Assembly: GCF_002008315.2 (NCBI RefSeq)
Contig: NZ_MVDG02000001.1
Location: 3,348,001-3,412,000 of the forward strand
Length of the DNA stretch: 64,000 nt
Source: Arthrobacter sp. KBS0703
Lineage (GTDB): Bacteria > Actinomycetota > Actinomycetes > Actinomycetales > Micrococcaceae
Direction: 5' to 3'
Shown: positions 49,330 through 59,011 of the stretch, piece after piece
Position numbering within the stretch: the stretch's first letter is position 1
How the letters are laid out: each line of letters starts with the position of its first letter
The notes under the pieces: generated by a model
What the model was told of the DNA's origin: nothing
Seen by the model: the letters and a program-made list of their open reading frames with translations, nothing else
Databases searched by the model: none
Translations under genes and position numbers: made by a program

Positions 49330-50577
49330 CTAGGCCACGGCCCGCGGTTCCTGCCGCCGGGCAAACCCGGGAGCGTGCTCGGGCCGGGGCCCGAAGGCGA
49401 TGAGGCGGGGCATGACCTTCCGGACCGCCGGAACCCGGCGGGCGATAAACGGCAGGAGTGCCGGCGGCCCGGCCCTCCTGCCGGTGAACAACGGCACAAA
49501 CACCACGCGGTGCATGATCCGCTGGACCGTCTGAACCACCACCGTGGGCATCTGCCGCCGGCGCTGAACGGCTTCGAGCTCTTTGCGGCCCACGTGACCC
49601 CGCAGCAGGGCAGGGGCGAGCCGCGCCGCCGCTGCGACGGCATCCTGGATGGCGAGATTGATGCCCACTCCCCCGGCCGGCGACATCGCGTGCGCCGCAT
49701 CCCCGATGCACAGCATGCCGTCCACGTACCAGCGCCGCAGCCGGTTGAGCCGCACGTCCAGCCAGTGGAGGTCATCTAGTGAACTGATGGCGTCCAGGCG
49801 GTCCGCCAGGTCCGGCCTGAGGGCGCCGACGCGTTCCCTGAACCGTTCCACGCCTTCGCTGCGAATGCGGGCGTCCGAGCCTTTGGGCCCCAGATACCCC
49901 ATTTGGTAGTAGTCGTCGCGGAACAGCGCGATCATGGCCTCCTGACCCTTGAACGACGGAACGATCCCGGCAACTTCACCCTGCTCCGAGGGATACCGGG
50001 GAAGCTTGAACCACCAGGTGTCGAACGGCACCGGGAATTCCTTGGGTTTAAGGCCGGCGGCCTGGCGCAGCACGGAATGCCGGCCATCCGTGGCCACCAC
50101 CAGGTCCGCCCGGATCGCGCCCTCGGTGCCGGCTTTGGTCCGGTAGCGGACGCCGGTGACCCGGCCGCCGTCGGACACCAGCGACGTCGCGGTGTGTTCC
50201 ATCCGAAGGGTGAAGGTCGGCTCCTCCGCAGCGGCGCGGGCCAGGAAATTCAGGAAGTCCCATTGCGGCATCATGGCGATGTAGTTGTACGGCGGCCGCA
50301 GGGAGGCGAAATCACCCAGCGTGACCAGTCCGACGCCGGGCACGGGGAACGCGACGTTGCGCAGGCGGCTCTGCGGAAGCTCACGGAAGGCACCGCCCAG
50401 GCCAAGCTCGTCGATGAGGCGAATGGTTGACGCGTGCACGGTGTCGCCGCGGAAGTCCCGGAGGAAGTCGCCGTGCTTTTCGAGGACCGTGACCTCCACG
50501 CCGGCCCGCGCCAGTAGGAGGCCCAGCATCATGCCCGCCGGACCGCCGCCGACCACCACGCACCCCGTTGTGTCCAT
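49330..50577 (-). CDS. FAD-dependent monooxygenase (UbiH/PHBH-like)
   Basis: A 415-residue group A flavoprotein. The N-terminal Rossmann motif is CVVVGGGPAGMMLGLLLARA, the DG motif is LVVATDGRHSVLRQAAG and the GD motif is MLCIGDAAHAMSPAGGVGIN. The C-terminal ~80 residues are basic (RRQMPTVVVQTVQRIMHRVV). Substrate not evident; relatives hydroxylate aromatic compounds. The start is 16 bp from an adapter artefact, so its promoter is missing. Confidence 0.9.
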   Translation of the reverse strand: MDTTGCVVVGGGPAGMMLGLLLARAGVEVTVLEKHGDFLRDFRGDTVHASTIRLIDELGLGGAFRELPQSRLRNVAFPVPGVGLVTLGDFASLRPPYNYIAMMPQWDFLNFLARAAAEEPTFTLRMEHTATSLVSDGGRVTGVRYRTKAGTEGAIRADLVVATDGRHSVLRQAAGLKPKEFPVPFDTWWFKLPRYPSEQGEVAGIVPSFKGQEAMIALFRDDYYQMGYLGPKGSDARIRSEGVERFRERVGALRPDLADRLDAISSLDDLHWLDVRLNRLRRWYVDGMLCIGDAAHAMSPAGGVGINLAIQDAVAAAARLAPALLRGHVGRKELEAVQRRRQMPTVVVQTVQRIMHRVVFVPLFTGRRAGPPALLPFIARRVPAVRKVMPRLIAFGPRPEHAPGFARRQEPRAVA

Positions 50578-50592
50578 GAGCCAACGCTACGC

Positions 50593-50630
50593 CTGTCTCT
50601 TATACACATCTAGATGTGTATAAGAGACAG
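50593..50630. other. Nextera/Tn5 adapter artefact
   Basis: A complete 38-bp mosaic end plus its reverse complement upstream of the FAD monooxygenase gene. Continuity of the two flanks (pyrE side and hexuronate cluster side) is not proved by any gene spanning it. Confidence 0.97.
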
Positions 50631-50679
50631 GGTGCTATTTCGCAGGTGGATTTCGCTGCCCAAAGTGGCCGTCGCTGCG

Positions 50680-50725
50680 GATACGGACGGGCGCTACGGG
50701 AATTCCCGTAGCGCCCGTCCGTATC
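50680..50725. terminator. 46-bp perfect palindrome
   Basis: GATACGGACGGGCGCTACGG continues through GGGAATTCCC to its exact complement: 23-nt arms with no mismatch. It lies 38 bp beyond the stop of the gluconokinase-GH3 gene and probably terminates it. It is close to an assembly break, perhaps because such hairpins sequence poorly. Confidence 0.7.
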
Positions 50726-50762
50726 TGTGTCGCCAGGCCGGAACCGCAGCGAAAATCCGATC

Positions 50763-53120
50763 CTAGAGCCGGGTGTCGAACGAATCGCAGAACACGTTCT
50801 CGTTGAACGTTCCCTGGAAGTCCGACTTGCCCTGGATTTTTTCGATGGTCGCCCGAATGGCCTCGGGCGTTCCGGCGTGGGCGTGGATGGCGGTTTTCAC
50901 CATCGGCACGTCAATCAGGTGGTTGGGCTGGTTGAGCGAGACGAACACGGTGGGGACCTCGGTGACGTACCACGGGATCTCCGCGGCCATCGGCGAGGAC
51001 CACTTGATCCGGATGGCGGCTTCCTGCGCGAAGCCCTTCACATTGGCGAACACGAACGCGGCGTCGTACCTGGCCGCGTAGTCGCCGGTGGCTTCCTCCG
51101 AGATGATCGACATGAAATTCACGCCGGTCTCTCCCGCCGCCTCCCGCTGGTCCGCCGTCTTGAACAGGTGAACCTCGAAGCCGGCCTGTTCCAGCTCCTC
51201 CTTGACCGTGTCCAGGTAGGCCAGAGGGTCGGCCCGGGTGAAGTCCGAGCCGCCGGAGATGCCGTACAGCCGGATCCGTTTGTGCGTCTCCGGCGTGATG
51301 GGCAGGTTGTTCGCGGTGTCCTTGACCAGGGTGACGGTCTTGTCCGCAATCCCGGCCGCGATGGCCCGGTGGGCGTGGCTTCCGATCACGGCCAGCGCTG
51401 CCGCCGGCGGCACGAGCTCCGCGGCGGATTTCCGGTACAGGCCAAGGCTTGCCTTGAGGGCCAGGATCCGGCGCAGCGCATCGTGCAGGCGCTGCTCGGT
51501 GATGACGCCGGACTTGTAGCCGTCCATCATGTACCGGAAGTCCTCCGCGGGGTTGCGGAAGAACAGGAACATGTCGCAGCCGGCGGCGATCGTGGCCGGA
51601 ACCAGGTCCTTGCGCTTCATGGCCTGGGTGAGGCCGATCATCTGCGAGGCGTCAGTGAGGACCAGCCCGTTGAAGCCGAGTTCGCCGCGGAGCAGGTCCT
51701 GGAGCAGTTCCGGGGACAGCGTGGCCGGCAGGATGTCCTTGTCCGCCATCCCCGGGCGGAAATGCCGGGAAATCTCAGGCGCCCCGATGTGGCCGATCAT
51801 GATGGACTGCACGCCGTGCGCGATCATTTCGCGGTACACGTGCCCGTAGGTCCGGTTCCACTCGTCGTATCCGAGCGTGTTGTAGGACGTGACCACGTGC
51901 TGGTCGCGTTCGTCCATGCCGTCGCCGGGGAAGTGCTTCATGGCGCAGGCGGTGGGCGACTCGCTGATGCCGTCGAAGTACTCCTTGGCGCGCTCCACCA
52001 CGATCTCCGGCGTGTTGCCGAAGGCCCGGGTGGAGATCACCGTGTTCCGCCAGTTGTAGTGGATGTCCACGATCGGCGCGAACGCCCAGTTGCAGCCCAG
52101 CGCCGCGGTTTCCACCCCGGCCACCTGCCCCATTTGCCGGGCGATGGCCTTGTCCGGGTGCGAGCCGGCCTGCAGGTGCGTCGACACAAACGTTCCGTCG
52201 TCGCAGCTTCCGGCTCCTCCCATTTCCGGGTTGGAGGCCACCAGCAGTGGGATGCGGGTCTTGGACTGCGCGTACCGGATATGCTCCTGCACCGCGGCCG
52301 AGGGGCCGGGCCGGTAGCGCATGCCGCCCACGTGGTATTTCTCCAACACACCGTCCAGGTACTCCGGGGAGTAGTCGTTGTTGTGGTTGATGAACAGCTG
52401 CCCGATCTTTTCCTCGAGGCTCATCCCGGCGATCGTGCTTTCCACCCACGCAACGGCCGCGTCGTCGAGAGTGAACGGCGAAGCCCGGAGGTCGACGTCG
52501 AACTGGCGCGGTTGGGTGCCCGGGGCGCCCTGGTACTCAACAGCGGTAGGACCGGCGACGGCGGTGCTGCCGCCCGCCGCGGCGATGCCCGCCAGCGCCT
52601 CGGTCACCACCTGGCTCACCGGGGCCGCGATGTCCACCACCACGCCGGCTTCGTCGGCTTCGAGCGGTTCCAGCGTTGCGAGCTGCGAATCGAGGAGGGC
52701 AGGCGGCATGAAGTGGCCGGAACGCCCTTCAGTCCGTGCCCTCAGCACCTCTTTGCTGCCGTGCAGGTGCAGGAACACCGTGTCCGGCGCCTGTTCCCTG
52801 ATAGCGTCACGGTAGCTGCGCTTGAGCGCCGAGCAGGCCAGCACCAGGCCGCCGTTACCGGCGGAGGCGAGCTCCCTGCCCACCGTGGCGAGCCAGGGCC
52901 AGCGGTCCCCGTCAGTCAGCGGCGTGCCCGCAGCCATCTTGGCGACGTTCTCCACCGGGTGGAGGGTATCGCCATCGAGGAACGGCACACCGAGTTCGCG
53001 GGCCACGAGGTCCCCGATGGTGGTCTTGCCGCAGCCGGAGACGCCCATCACGATGACTAGGCGGCGGGCGGGGGCATTGCCACGTGTGGAACTGCCCGGT
53101 GCAGATGGATTGTGCGTCAT
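50763..53120 (-). CDS. Gluconokinase-GH3 glycosidase fusion
   Basis: A 785-residue two-domain protein. Residues ~20-190 form a GntK-type kinase: VMGVSGCGKTTIGDLVA (Walker A), FLDGDTLHPVENVAKMAAGT, DGDRWPWLATV, CSALKRSYRDAIRE and GHFMPPALLDSQLATLEPLE. A ~35-residue linker leads to a GH3 domain (about 225-785): MSLEEKIGQLFINHN, CAMKHFPGDGMDERDQHV and nucleophile Asp in LVLTDASQMIGLT, plus a C-terminal alpha/beta domain. No signal peptide, so the GH3 part would act in the cytosol. It lies 10 bp after manD in the hexuronate cluster. No internal stop or frameshift is seen. Confidence 0.85.
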   Translation of the reverse strand: MTHNPSAPGSSTRGNAPARRLVIVMGVSGCGKTTIGDLVARELGVPFLDGDTLHPVENVAKMAAGTPLTDGDRWPWLATVGRELASAGNGGLVLACSALKRSYRDAIREQAPDTVFLHLHGSKEVLRARTEGRSGHFMPPALLDSQLATLEPLEADEAGVVVDIAAPVSQVVTEALAGIAAAGGSTAVAGPTAVEYQGAPGTQPRQFDVDLRASPFTLDDAAVAWVESTIAGMSLEEKIGQLFINHNNDYSPEYLDGVLEKYHVGGMRYRPGPSAAVQEHIRYAQSKTRIPLLVASNPEMGGAGSCDDGTFVSTHLQAGSHPDKAIARQMGQVAGVETAALGCNWAFAPIVDIHYNWRNTVISTRAFGNTPEIVVERAKEYFDGISESPTACAMKHFPGDGMDERDQHVVTSYNTLGYDEWNRTYGHVYREMIAHGVQSIMIGHIGAPEISRHFRPGMADKDILPATLSPELLQDLLRGELGFNGLVLTDASQMIGLTQAMKRKDLVPATIAAGCDMFLFFRNPAEDFRYMMDGYKSGVITEQRLHDALRRILALKASLGLYRKSAAELVPPAAALAVIGSHAHRAIAAGIADKTVTLVKDTANNLPITPETHKRIRLYGISGGSDFTRADPLAYLDTVKEELEQAGFEVHLFKTADQREAAGETGVNFMSIISEEATGDYAARYDAAFVFANVKGFAQEAAIRIKWSSPMAAEIPWYVTEVPTVFVSLNQPNHLIDVPMVKTAIHAHAGTPEAIRATIEKIQGKSDFQGTFNENVFCDSFDTRL

Positions 53121-53130
53121 TTGTCGTTCC

Positions 53131-54360
53131 TCACCAGTCGTGCACGGTGCCGTCGACGAGGCGGTTGTAGGGCAGGTAGGCCTGCTGGTACGGGTAGGCC
53201 GCGGCGGCTTCTTCGTTGAATTCGACGCCGATGCCGGGCTTCTCGCCCGGGTGCAGGTAGCCGTCCACGAAGGTCATGGACTGCTCGAACACGGTGTTGG
53301 TGGCGTCGGAGTGCTGCATGTATTCCTGGATGCCGTAGTTATGGATCGCCAGGCCCACGTGCAGCTGCGCGGCGAATCCGACCGGGGAAATATCGGTCGG
53401 GCCGTGGAAGCCGGACTTGATCTGGTACTGCGCGGCGAAGTCCATCACCTTCTTCAGCGGCGAGATCCCGCCGAAGTGCGTCGAGGCCGCCCGGACGTAG
53501 TCGATCAGCTGTTCCTTGATGATGCTCTGGTAGTCGTACACGGTGTTGAAGATCTCCCCGATCGCCAGCGGGGTGGTGGTGTGCTGGCGGACCAGGCGCA
53601 GCGCTTCCTGGTTTTCGGCCGGGGTGCAGTCTTCCAGCCAGAACAGGTCATACGGTTCCAGCGCCTTGCCCAGCTTCGCGGCCTGGATCGGGGTCATCCG
53701 GTGGTGCCCGTCGTGCAGCAGCGGCAGCTCCGGGCCGAACTCGTTCCGAACGGCCTCGAACACGGACGGCAGGTGCCGGAGGTAGGCGCGGGTGTCCCAG
53801 TCTTCCTCCACCGGGAACGCGCCGCGCCCGGCGGGTTCGTAGTCGTAGCGTTCGCCCGAGGCCTGCGCCTGGGCCGCGACGCCGTAGACGGCCTTGATGC
53901 CCGGGACGGAGGTCTGGATCCGGACGGACTTGTAGCCGAGTTCCAGGTGCTCGCGGACCGAGTCGAACAGCGACGGGATGTCCGCGCCGGAGGCGTGCCC
54001 GTACGCGCGCAGCCCGTTCCGCGACGCCCCGCCCAGGAGCTGGTACACCGGCATCCCGGCGATCTTGCCCTTGATGTCCCAGAGCGCCATGTCCACCGCG
54101 GCGATCGCGGCCATCGTCACCGGCCCCCGGCGCCAGTAGGAGGACCGGTACAGGAACTGCCAGGTGTCCTCGATCCGGTGCGGGTCCTTTCCGATCAGCA
54201 GCTGCGCCACATGCTCCTTGAGGTACGCGGCCACCGCGAGCTCACGGCCGTTCAGGGTGGCATCACCGATGCCGGTCACGCCGTCCTCCGTGGTGATCCG
54301 GAGCGTCACGAAGTTACGGGACGGGCTGGTCACGAAGACTTCCGCGGCAATGATTTTCAC
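53131..54360 (-). CDS. manD: D-mannonate dehydratase-like enolase-superfamily enzyme
   Basis: A 409-residue mandelate-racemase/enolase-superfamily protein of the ManD type: [80 protein letters not shown] (metal Asp), [31 protein letters not shown] and a [13 protein letters not shown] end block. It dehydrates D-mannonate to 2-keto-3-deoxygluconate, the step after UxuB. GTG 54360 has AGGAATAGCT upstream; longer frames run into the transporter gene. Confidence 0.9.
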   Translation of the reverse strand: MKIIAAEVFVTSPSRNFVTLRITTEDGVTGIGDATLNGRELAVAAYLKEHVAQLLIGKDPHRIEDTWQFLYRSSYWRRGPVTMAAIAAVDMALWDIKGKIAGMPVYQLLGGASRNGLRAYGHASGADIPSLFDSVREHLELGYKSVRIQTSVPGIKAVYGVAAQAQASGERYDYEPAGRGAFPVEEDWDTRAYLRHLPSVFEAVRNEFGPELPLLHDGHHRMTPIQAAKLGKALEPYDLFWLEDCTPAENQEALRLVRQHTTTPLAIGEIFNTVYDYQSIIKEQLIDYVRAASTHFGGISPLKKVMDFAAQYQIKSGFHGPTDISPVGFAAQLHVGLAIHNYGIQEYMQHSDATNTVFEQSMTFVDGYLHPGEKPGIGVEFNEEAAAAYPYQQAYLPYNRLVDGTVHDW

Positions 54361-54395
54361 AGCTATTCCTTTCGAGCGGGGCTGGGTCGGGGAAC

Positions 54396-55811
54396 TTAGT
54401 TGGAGTTGGCAGCGAGCGGCTTGGCGGCCGGGTCGGCGCCGGACGGTTCGGTCCCGGCAGCACCGCCGTTGGAGTTCTCTCCATCCACGCGGCGGGCCCG
54501 GATCTCGGTGAGGATCTCGGCGTGCATGGCGTCCGTCAGCTTGTACTTGGACATGACCAGGACGGCCAGGATGGTCAGCACGGCCGGAATGGCGCCGGCG
54601 GCGAGCTGGATTCCGAACACGGCGTCCGCCGTCTGCACGGCTCCGGACTTGTAGCCGCCAAGGGCCAGTGCGTATGCGGCGAGGGCACCGCCCACGGCCT
54701 GCCCGGTCTTGCGGGTGAAGGAGAACAGCGCGTAGGTGATGCCTTCGGTGCGGACGCCGGTCTTCCATTCGCCGTATTCCACGGTGTCGGCTTCCAGGGC
54801 CCACACCACGATGTTGACGGCAAGGACGCCCACGAGGCTGATCACGAGGCCGGAGAAGCCGATCCAGACCTGGCTGGCAGGGGTGAGGAAGATGATGGCG
54901 CCACCGATGACGGTGAGCAGCGACGAGTAAATGTAGACGCGCTTCTTGCCGATGGACCGGACCAGCCTGGGCATGAACGCGGCCAGTACGAACGTGAATA
55001 CCAGCTGGATGATGGAGAGCACCGGGTACAGGTCAAGGCGTCCCAGGACGTCGCGCAGGTAGTACAGCTGCACCGACGTCAGTGCCAGGTAGCCGGAGAG
55101 GAAGAAGAAGGAGCTGACGCAAAGCATCAGGAGGGGCTTGTTGCCCTTGAGGGTTTCCATGCTCTGCTTGACCGAGACGTTCGGGACGGCGCGGTGGACG
55201 CGTTCCTTGGCGGTCAGGACCGTGAAGAAGTAGAGGGCGGCACCGATGGCCACGAACACCAAGGTGATGGTGGTGAAGGTTCCCTGCAGGTCAGCTCCCG
55301 GCTTGATGAGCGGTGCTACAAAGATGCCGAGGGCCGAACCCACCAGCAGGCCGCCCACCATGCGGGCCGATCCCAGCTTGGCCCGCTCCCCCGGCTCCTG
55401 GGTCATGGCGCCGGCGAGGGAGCCGTAGGGGATGTTGACCAGGCTGTAGGCCAGGCCAAGGGCAGCGTACGTGACATAGGCGTAGAGCAGGGTTCCGGAC
55501 TCGCCCAGCTGCGGGACGGAGAAGGTTGCAACGCTCAGGAGCAGCAGCGGGATGGAGCCGAACATGATGAACGGACGGAACTTCCCGAAGCGCTTGCTGA
55601 AGGTGCGGTCCACCATGCGGCCTGCGAAGACATCGGCGAATGCGTCAAAGATCCTGACGACCAGCAGCAGGGTCCCTGCCGCGGCGGCGGAGATTCCGGC
55701 AACGTCCGTGTAGTACACCAGCAGGAACATCGTGGCGGTCGTGAAGGCGAGGTTGTTGGCTGCATCTCCGGCGCCGTAGCCGGCGATGCTTAGCTTGCTC
55801 AGCTTTTTCAT
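54396..55811 (-). CDS. GPH-family sugar (hexuronide):cation symporter
   Basis: A 471-residue membrane transporter of the glycoside-pentoside-hexuronide family with about 12 helices: [20 protein letters not shown] at the N-terminus, [40 protein letters not shown] (the D..D..GR..D signature) and [20 protein letters not shown]. UidB- and MelB-like. It probably imports glucuronate or glucuronides for UxaC. A LacI-type palindrome lies 160 bp upstream. It begins the second half of the uronate cluster. Confidence 0.92.
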   Translation of the reverse strand: MKKLSKLSIAGYGAGDAANNLAFTTATMFLLVYYTDVAGISAAAAGTLLLVVRIFDAFADVFAGRMVDRTFSKRFGKFRPFIMFGSIPLLLLSVATFSVPQLGESGTLLYAYVTYAALGLAYSLVNIPYGSLAGAMTQEPGERAKLGSARMVGGLLVGSALGIFVAPLIKPGADLQGTFTTITLVFVAIGAALYFFTVLTAKERVHRAVPNVSVKQSMETLKGNKPLLMLCVSSFFFLSGYLALTSVQLYYLRDVLGRLDLYPVLSIIQLVFTFVLAAFMPRLVRSIGKKRVYIYSSLLTVIGGAIIFLTPASQVWIGFSGLVISLVGVLAVNIVVWALEADTVEYGEWKTGVRTEGITYALFSFTRKTGQAVGGALAAYALALGGYKSGAVQTADAVFGIQLAAGAIPAVLTILAVLVMSKYKLTDAMHAEILTEIRARRVDGENSNGGAAGTEPSGADPAAKPLAANSN

Positions 55812-55970
55812 GATTGGGCTCCTTTACCCGGTGCCGCCCCGTGGAGTCGGCGAAAAAAATGTGAAAAATGCTTGGGTGGTGATGCTGGGGAAGTCTGTGG
55901 CCTCCGGCGGGTGCGATTCCCGGGATGCCGGTTTGGCTCTTGTTGCAATCCTAATCACTTGGCAATCATT

Positions 55971-55986
55971 TGGCAAGCGGTTGCCA
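55971..55986. promoter_or_regulatory. LacI-type operator upstream of transporter
   Basis: TGGCAAGCGGTTGCCA, arms TGGCAA/TTGCCA with a GCGG centre, is a classic LacI/GalR-style palindrome. It lies upstream of the symporter gene, and another TTGGCAA precedes it. It resembles the site at 58958. Confidence 0.65.
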
Positions 55987-56020
55987 CAATTTCCTTGAAA
56001 GTTCATCCAAATACACAGCC

Positions 56021-56050
56021 GCCCGGCTCCCCACGATCCGGGGGCCGGGC
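56021..56050 (-). terminator. Imperfect GC hairpin after uxuB
   Basis: GCCCGGCTCCCC and GGGGGCCGGGC form an imperfect stem 22 bp after the uxuB stop on the minus strand. There is no T-run, so the call is weak. Confidence 0.35.
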
Positions 56051-56072
56051 AGTAGTGCACGCACGGAGGACG

Positions 56073-57524
56073 TTACGGGGAGACAGCCAGCTCCCCGAAC
56101 GTTCCGCACAGGTCTTCAATCAGACCGACGACGGCGGCGTCCCCGGCCAGCGCCGGATCCACCAGGCCCAGCAGGGCACTGATCCGCTCCGTACCGCTGA
56201 GCCGGTTGGCTGCGGCCACCTGGTCAGCCTGGGGATCCTGGAACACGCTGGCGGCTGCGCTGTGGTCCATCCAGGCGGCAATCATGAGCGCGGCGGCCGC
56301 ACCGGACCTGCCCGCGGCACGCTCGGCCCGCAGCACCGGAACGGCGCGCATCCGAAGCTTGGTGCTGCCGTCCATGGCAATCTGGGCGAGGTGGTGGGCA
56401 ATCCGGGCGTTGCTGAAGCGTGCCAGCAGGGCGGCTCGGTAGGCCGGGATCTGTAGCTCGGCTGCCTTTCCTTCCTGCCGGCAAAGGTTGGCTTCCGCCT
56501 CGTCCCAGAATGTTTCCACGGCCTGTAGACACAACGGGTCGGCCAACGCCTGGGCCACGGTGGCGTGTCCGCGGAGCTGTCCGGCGTAGGCCAGCAGCGA
56601 GTGCGCGCCGTTCAGGAGCCAGAGTTTGCGGTTCTCGTAGGGCTCAATGTCTGCCACGAACACGGCACCGGCGTCTTCCCAGCGCGGCCGCCCTGCCGGG
56701 AAGTCCCCGCTGAGCACCCAGTTGGAAAAGGGCTCGGCCACCACGGGTGAATTGTCGCGGTATCCGCACGCGGCCTGGACAGCGGCAATGTCCGCGTCCG
56801 TGGTTCGCGGAGTGATGCGGTCCACCGAGGTGCTGACGAAGCTGACGTTGGCATCGATCCATTCGGCCAGGCCGGCGTCCCACGCCCCTGCCATGCCCAC
56901 CACTGCGTTGTGCGCCACGGTGCCGTTGTTGGAAAGGTTGTCGCAGCAGACCACGGCGAGCGGTCCGGCGGCAGCAGCCCGGCGGGCGGCGAGGGCCAGC
57001 ACAAGCCGGCCCAGCGGCGTCGTCGGGTTTCCGCTGTCCGATGCCAGTAGCGCAAGGTCGGCAACGACGTCGGACGCCGTCCGGTCGAGGTGGCCGTCGG
57101 CGCCGAGCCGGTAGGCCGCCTCGGTGATGGTCAGGGTGACAACGGCGGTGGCGGGAGCGGCAACCAGTTCGGCCAGCCGCTGCACGTCGGCGCCGTCCAC
57201 GGCCTCCACGATGCTGCTGACCACGGTGAAGGAGTCTCCGCCGTCGGCGCGCTCCACGACGGTGAAGAGCCCGTCCTGTTCAGCGAGGGCCAGAGCGGCG
57301 TCGGGGCGGCGGCCGGTGAAGGCGGCGATGCCCCAGTCCGCGGCGTCGGATGCCTGGTGGGTGTACCAGGCCTGGTGTGAGCGGTGGAAGGCGCCCAGCC
57401 CCAGGTGGACGATCCGCGCCGGTGCCTTGGCGGACGGACGCAGGCGGCGGCTGAGTTGCGGCAATTCCGAGAAAGGCTCTGCCTCTGGTTGCGCAGCTGC
57501 GGCGGGCTGCAGTTCGATGCTCAC
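56073..57524 (-). CDS. uxuB: Fructuronate reductase (mannitol dehydrogenase family)
   Basis: A 483-residue long-chain dehydrogenase: IVHLGLGAFHRSHQAWYTHQ (NAD-binding start), VVSSIVEAVDGADVQRLAEL, PLAVVCCDNLSNNGTVAHNA, ISFVSTSVDRITPRTT-type segment, KLWLLNGAHSLLAYAGQLRG with the catalytic Lys/His region, and ALLARFSNARIAHHLAQIAM. It reduces D-fructuronate to D-mannonate, after UxaC; a general mannitol dehydrogenase is the alternative. The start overlaps the uxaC stop by 4 nt (ATGA). Confidence 0.9.
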   Translation of the reverse strand: MSIELQPAAAAQPEAEPFSELPQLSRRLRPSAKAPARIVHLGLGAFHRSHQAWYTHQASDAADWGIAAFTGRRPDAALALAEQDGLFTVVERADGGDSFTVVSSIVEAVDGADVQRLAELVAAPATAVVTLTITEAAYRLGADGHLDRTASDVVADLALLASDSGNPTTPLGRLVLALAARRAAAAGPLAVVCCDNLSNNGTVAHNAVVGMAGAWDAGLAEWIDANVSFVSTSVDRITPRTTDADIAAVQAACGYRDNSPVVAEPFSNWVLSGDFPAGRPRWEDAGAVFVADIEPYENRKLWLLNGAHSLLAYAGQLRGHATVAQALADPLCLQAVETFWDEAEANLCRQEGKAAELQIPAYRAALLARFSNARIAHHLAQIAMDGSTKLRMRAVPVLRAERAAGRSGAAAALMIAAWMDHSAAASVFQDPQADQVAAANRLSGTERISALLGLVDPALAGDAAVVGLIEDLCGTFGELAVSP

Positions 57525-58927
57525 AGCTTGAAGACCCTTCGGGGCGAGCCGTCGACGAGGTCCACGATCAGTTCATGGGCGCGGTCCTCGCTGACGCGGT
57601 GCTCAGCCACGAGCCTGGCCAGGAAGGAGGCCTCGATCCGGCGTGAGGCATCGTGGCGGGCCGGGATGGAGCAGAAGGCCCGGGTGTCGTCGATGAAGCC
57701 GGACGAGCGGGAGAAGCCGGCGGTCTCGGTGACTGCCGAACGGAAGCGCAGCATGGCGTCCGGTGCGTCCAGGAACCACCACGGCGCGCCGAGGTAGACG
57801 GACGGGTAGAAGCCGGCCAGCGGCGCGAGTTCGCGGGAGAACACCGTCTCGTCCAGGGTGAAGAGCACCAGGTGGAAGTCCTTGGCGGTGCCGAAGTCCT
57901 GCAGCAGCGGGCGGATCGCCTCGGTGTAGTTTACGGCGAAGGGGATGTCGTGGCCGGTGTCGGCGCCGTAGGCGTTGAACGTGGGTGCGTGGTGGTTGCG
58001 GTACGACCCCGGGTGGATAGTCATCACCAGGCCGTCCTCCACGGACATCCGCGCCATCTGGTACATCATATGGGCTTCGAAGTCTTCACGGTCCTGCGCC
58101 GTGGCCTGGCCCGAGCGGGCGCGGTCGAACAGCTTCGCCGCATCGCCGGCGTCGAGCTTCAGCGTTGCGGGAGTGCGGACGCCGTGGTCCGCGGAGACAG
58201 CGCCGCGTTCCACGAAATAGCGACGCCGGTTTTCCAGGGCAGTGATGTAGCCGGCGTAGCCGCTGGCGCCGTCGCCCGCTGCCGCGATGAGCCGGTCCAC
58301 GTTCGCGGACCAGCTGGGGTGCGCGATGTTCAGGTAGGCGTCCGGGCGGAACGTGGGAAGGACGCGTCCGTGGAACGTGGGGTCCTCGGCGATCGCCTTG
58401 TGGCTGGTGAGGGTGTCCAGGGGATCGTCCGTGGTGGCCAGCACCTCGATGTTGAAGTCCTTGAAGAGCTGGCGGGGCCGGAAACCGGGCTCCAGCAGCT
58501 TGGCCGAGATGGCATCGTAGCTGGCATCGGCGGTTTCGGTGCTGATCTCCTGCTGGAGGCCGAAGACGCTGTCGAACTGCGTGCGGAGCCAGTAGCCGGA
58601 GGCGGTGCCCTCGAACAGCGGCCAGGCCTTGCAGAACTCGCGCCACACGGTGCGGGAGTCCTGCTCCGAATCATTCGAGCCGCCCAGCCGGTCCAGCGGG
58701 ACGCCGCTGGCGTGGATCAGGCGCGTGACGTAGTGGTCCGGGCTGACCAGCAGCGCTGCCGGGTCCGGGAAAGGGGTGTTGTGCTCGATGACTGCGGCGT
58801 CAACGTGCCCGTGCGGGGAAAGGATGGGCTGGTCCTGGACGCGCTGCAGGAGGTCGCGCGCAATGCTACGCGTTCCGGGATCCGCGGGCAGGAGCCGGTC
58901 TGGGTTGGCTGCAATCGACTGTGACAT
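57521..58927 (-). CDS. uxaC: Glucuronate isomerase
   Basis: A 468-residue uronate isomerase of the amidohydrolase superfamily: QDQPILSPHGHVDAAVIEHN, HASGVPLDRLGGSNDSEQDS, KLLEPGFRPRQLFKDFNIEV, TTDDPLDTLTSHKAIAED, TFRPDAYLNIAHPSW, MTIHPGSYRNHHAPTFNAYG and LAPLAGFYPSVYLGAPWWFL. It converts glucuronate to fructuronate (and galacturonate to tagaturonate). First gene of the operon; a LacI-type operator lies 31 bp upstream of ATG 58927. Confidence 0.95.
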   Translation of the reverse strand: MSQSIAANPDRLLPADPGTRSIARDLLQRVQDQPILSPHGHVDAAVIEHNTPFPDPAALLVSPDHYVTRLIHASGVPLDRLGGSNDSEQDSRTVWREFCKAWPLFEGTASGYWLRTQFDSVFGLQQEISTETADASYDAISAKLLEPGFRPRQLFKDFNIEVLATTDDPLDTLTSHKAIAEDPTFHGRVLPTFRPDAYLNIAHPSWSANVDRLIAAAGDGASGYAGYITALENRRRYFVERGAVSADHGVRTPATLKLDAGDAAKLFDRARSGQATAQDREDFEAHMMYQMARMSVEDGLVMTIHPGSYRNHHAPTFNAYGADTGHDIPFAVNYTEAIRPLLQDFGTAKDFHLVLFTLDETVFSRELAPLAGFYPSVYLGAPWWFLDAPDAMLRFRSAVTETAGFSRSSGFIDDTRAFCSIPARHDASRRIEASFLARLVAEHRVSEDRAHELIVDLVDGSPRRVFKL

Positions 58928-58957
58928 AGCTCAATGGTCGGGCCTGCAGCTCGGTTT

Positions 58958-58973
58958 TGTCAACCGGTTGCCA
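58958..58973. promoter_or_regulatory. LacI-type operator upstream of uxaC
   Basis: TGTCAACCGGTTGCCA has the perfect CAACCGGTTG core with the central CG of LacI/GalR operators. It lies in the 84-bp gap between uxaC and the lacI-type gene and matches the site at 55971 in its half-sites. Confidence 0.65.
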
Positions 58974-59011
58974 TAAATTGCCATCCGGGTTGCGGCTGGT
59001 TGCGGGTAAAG

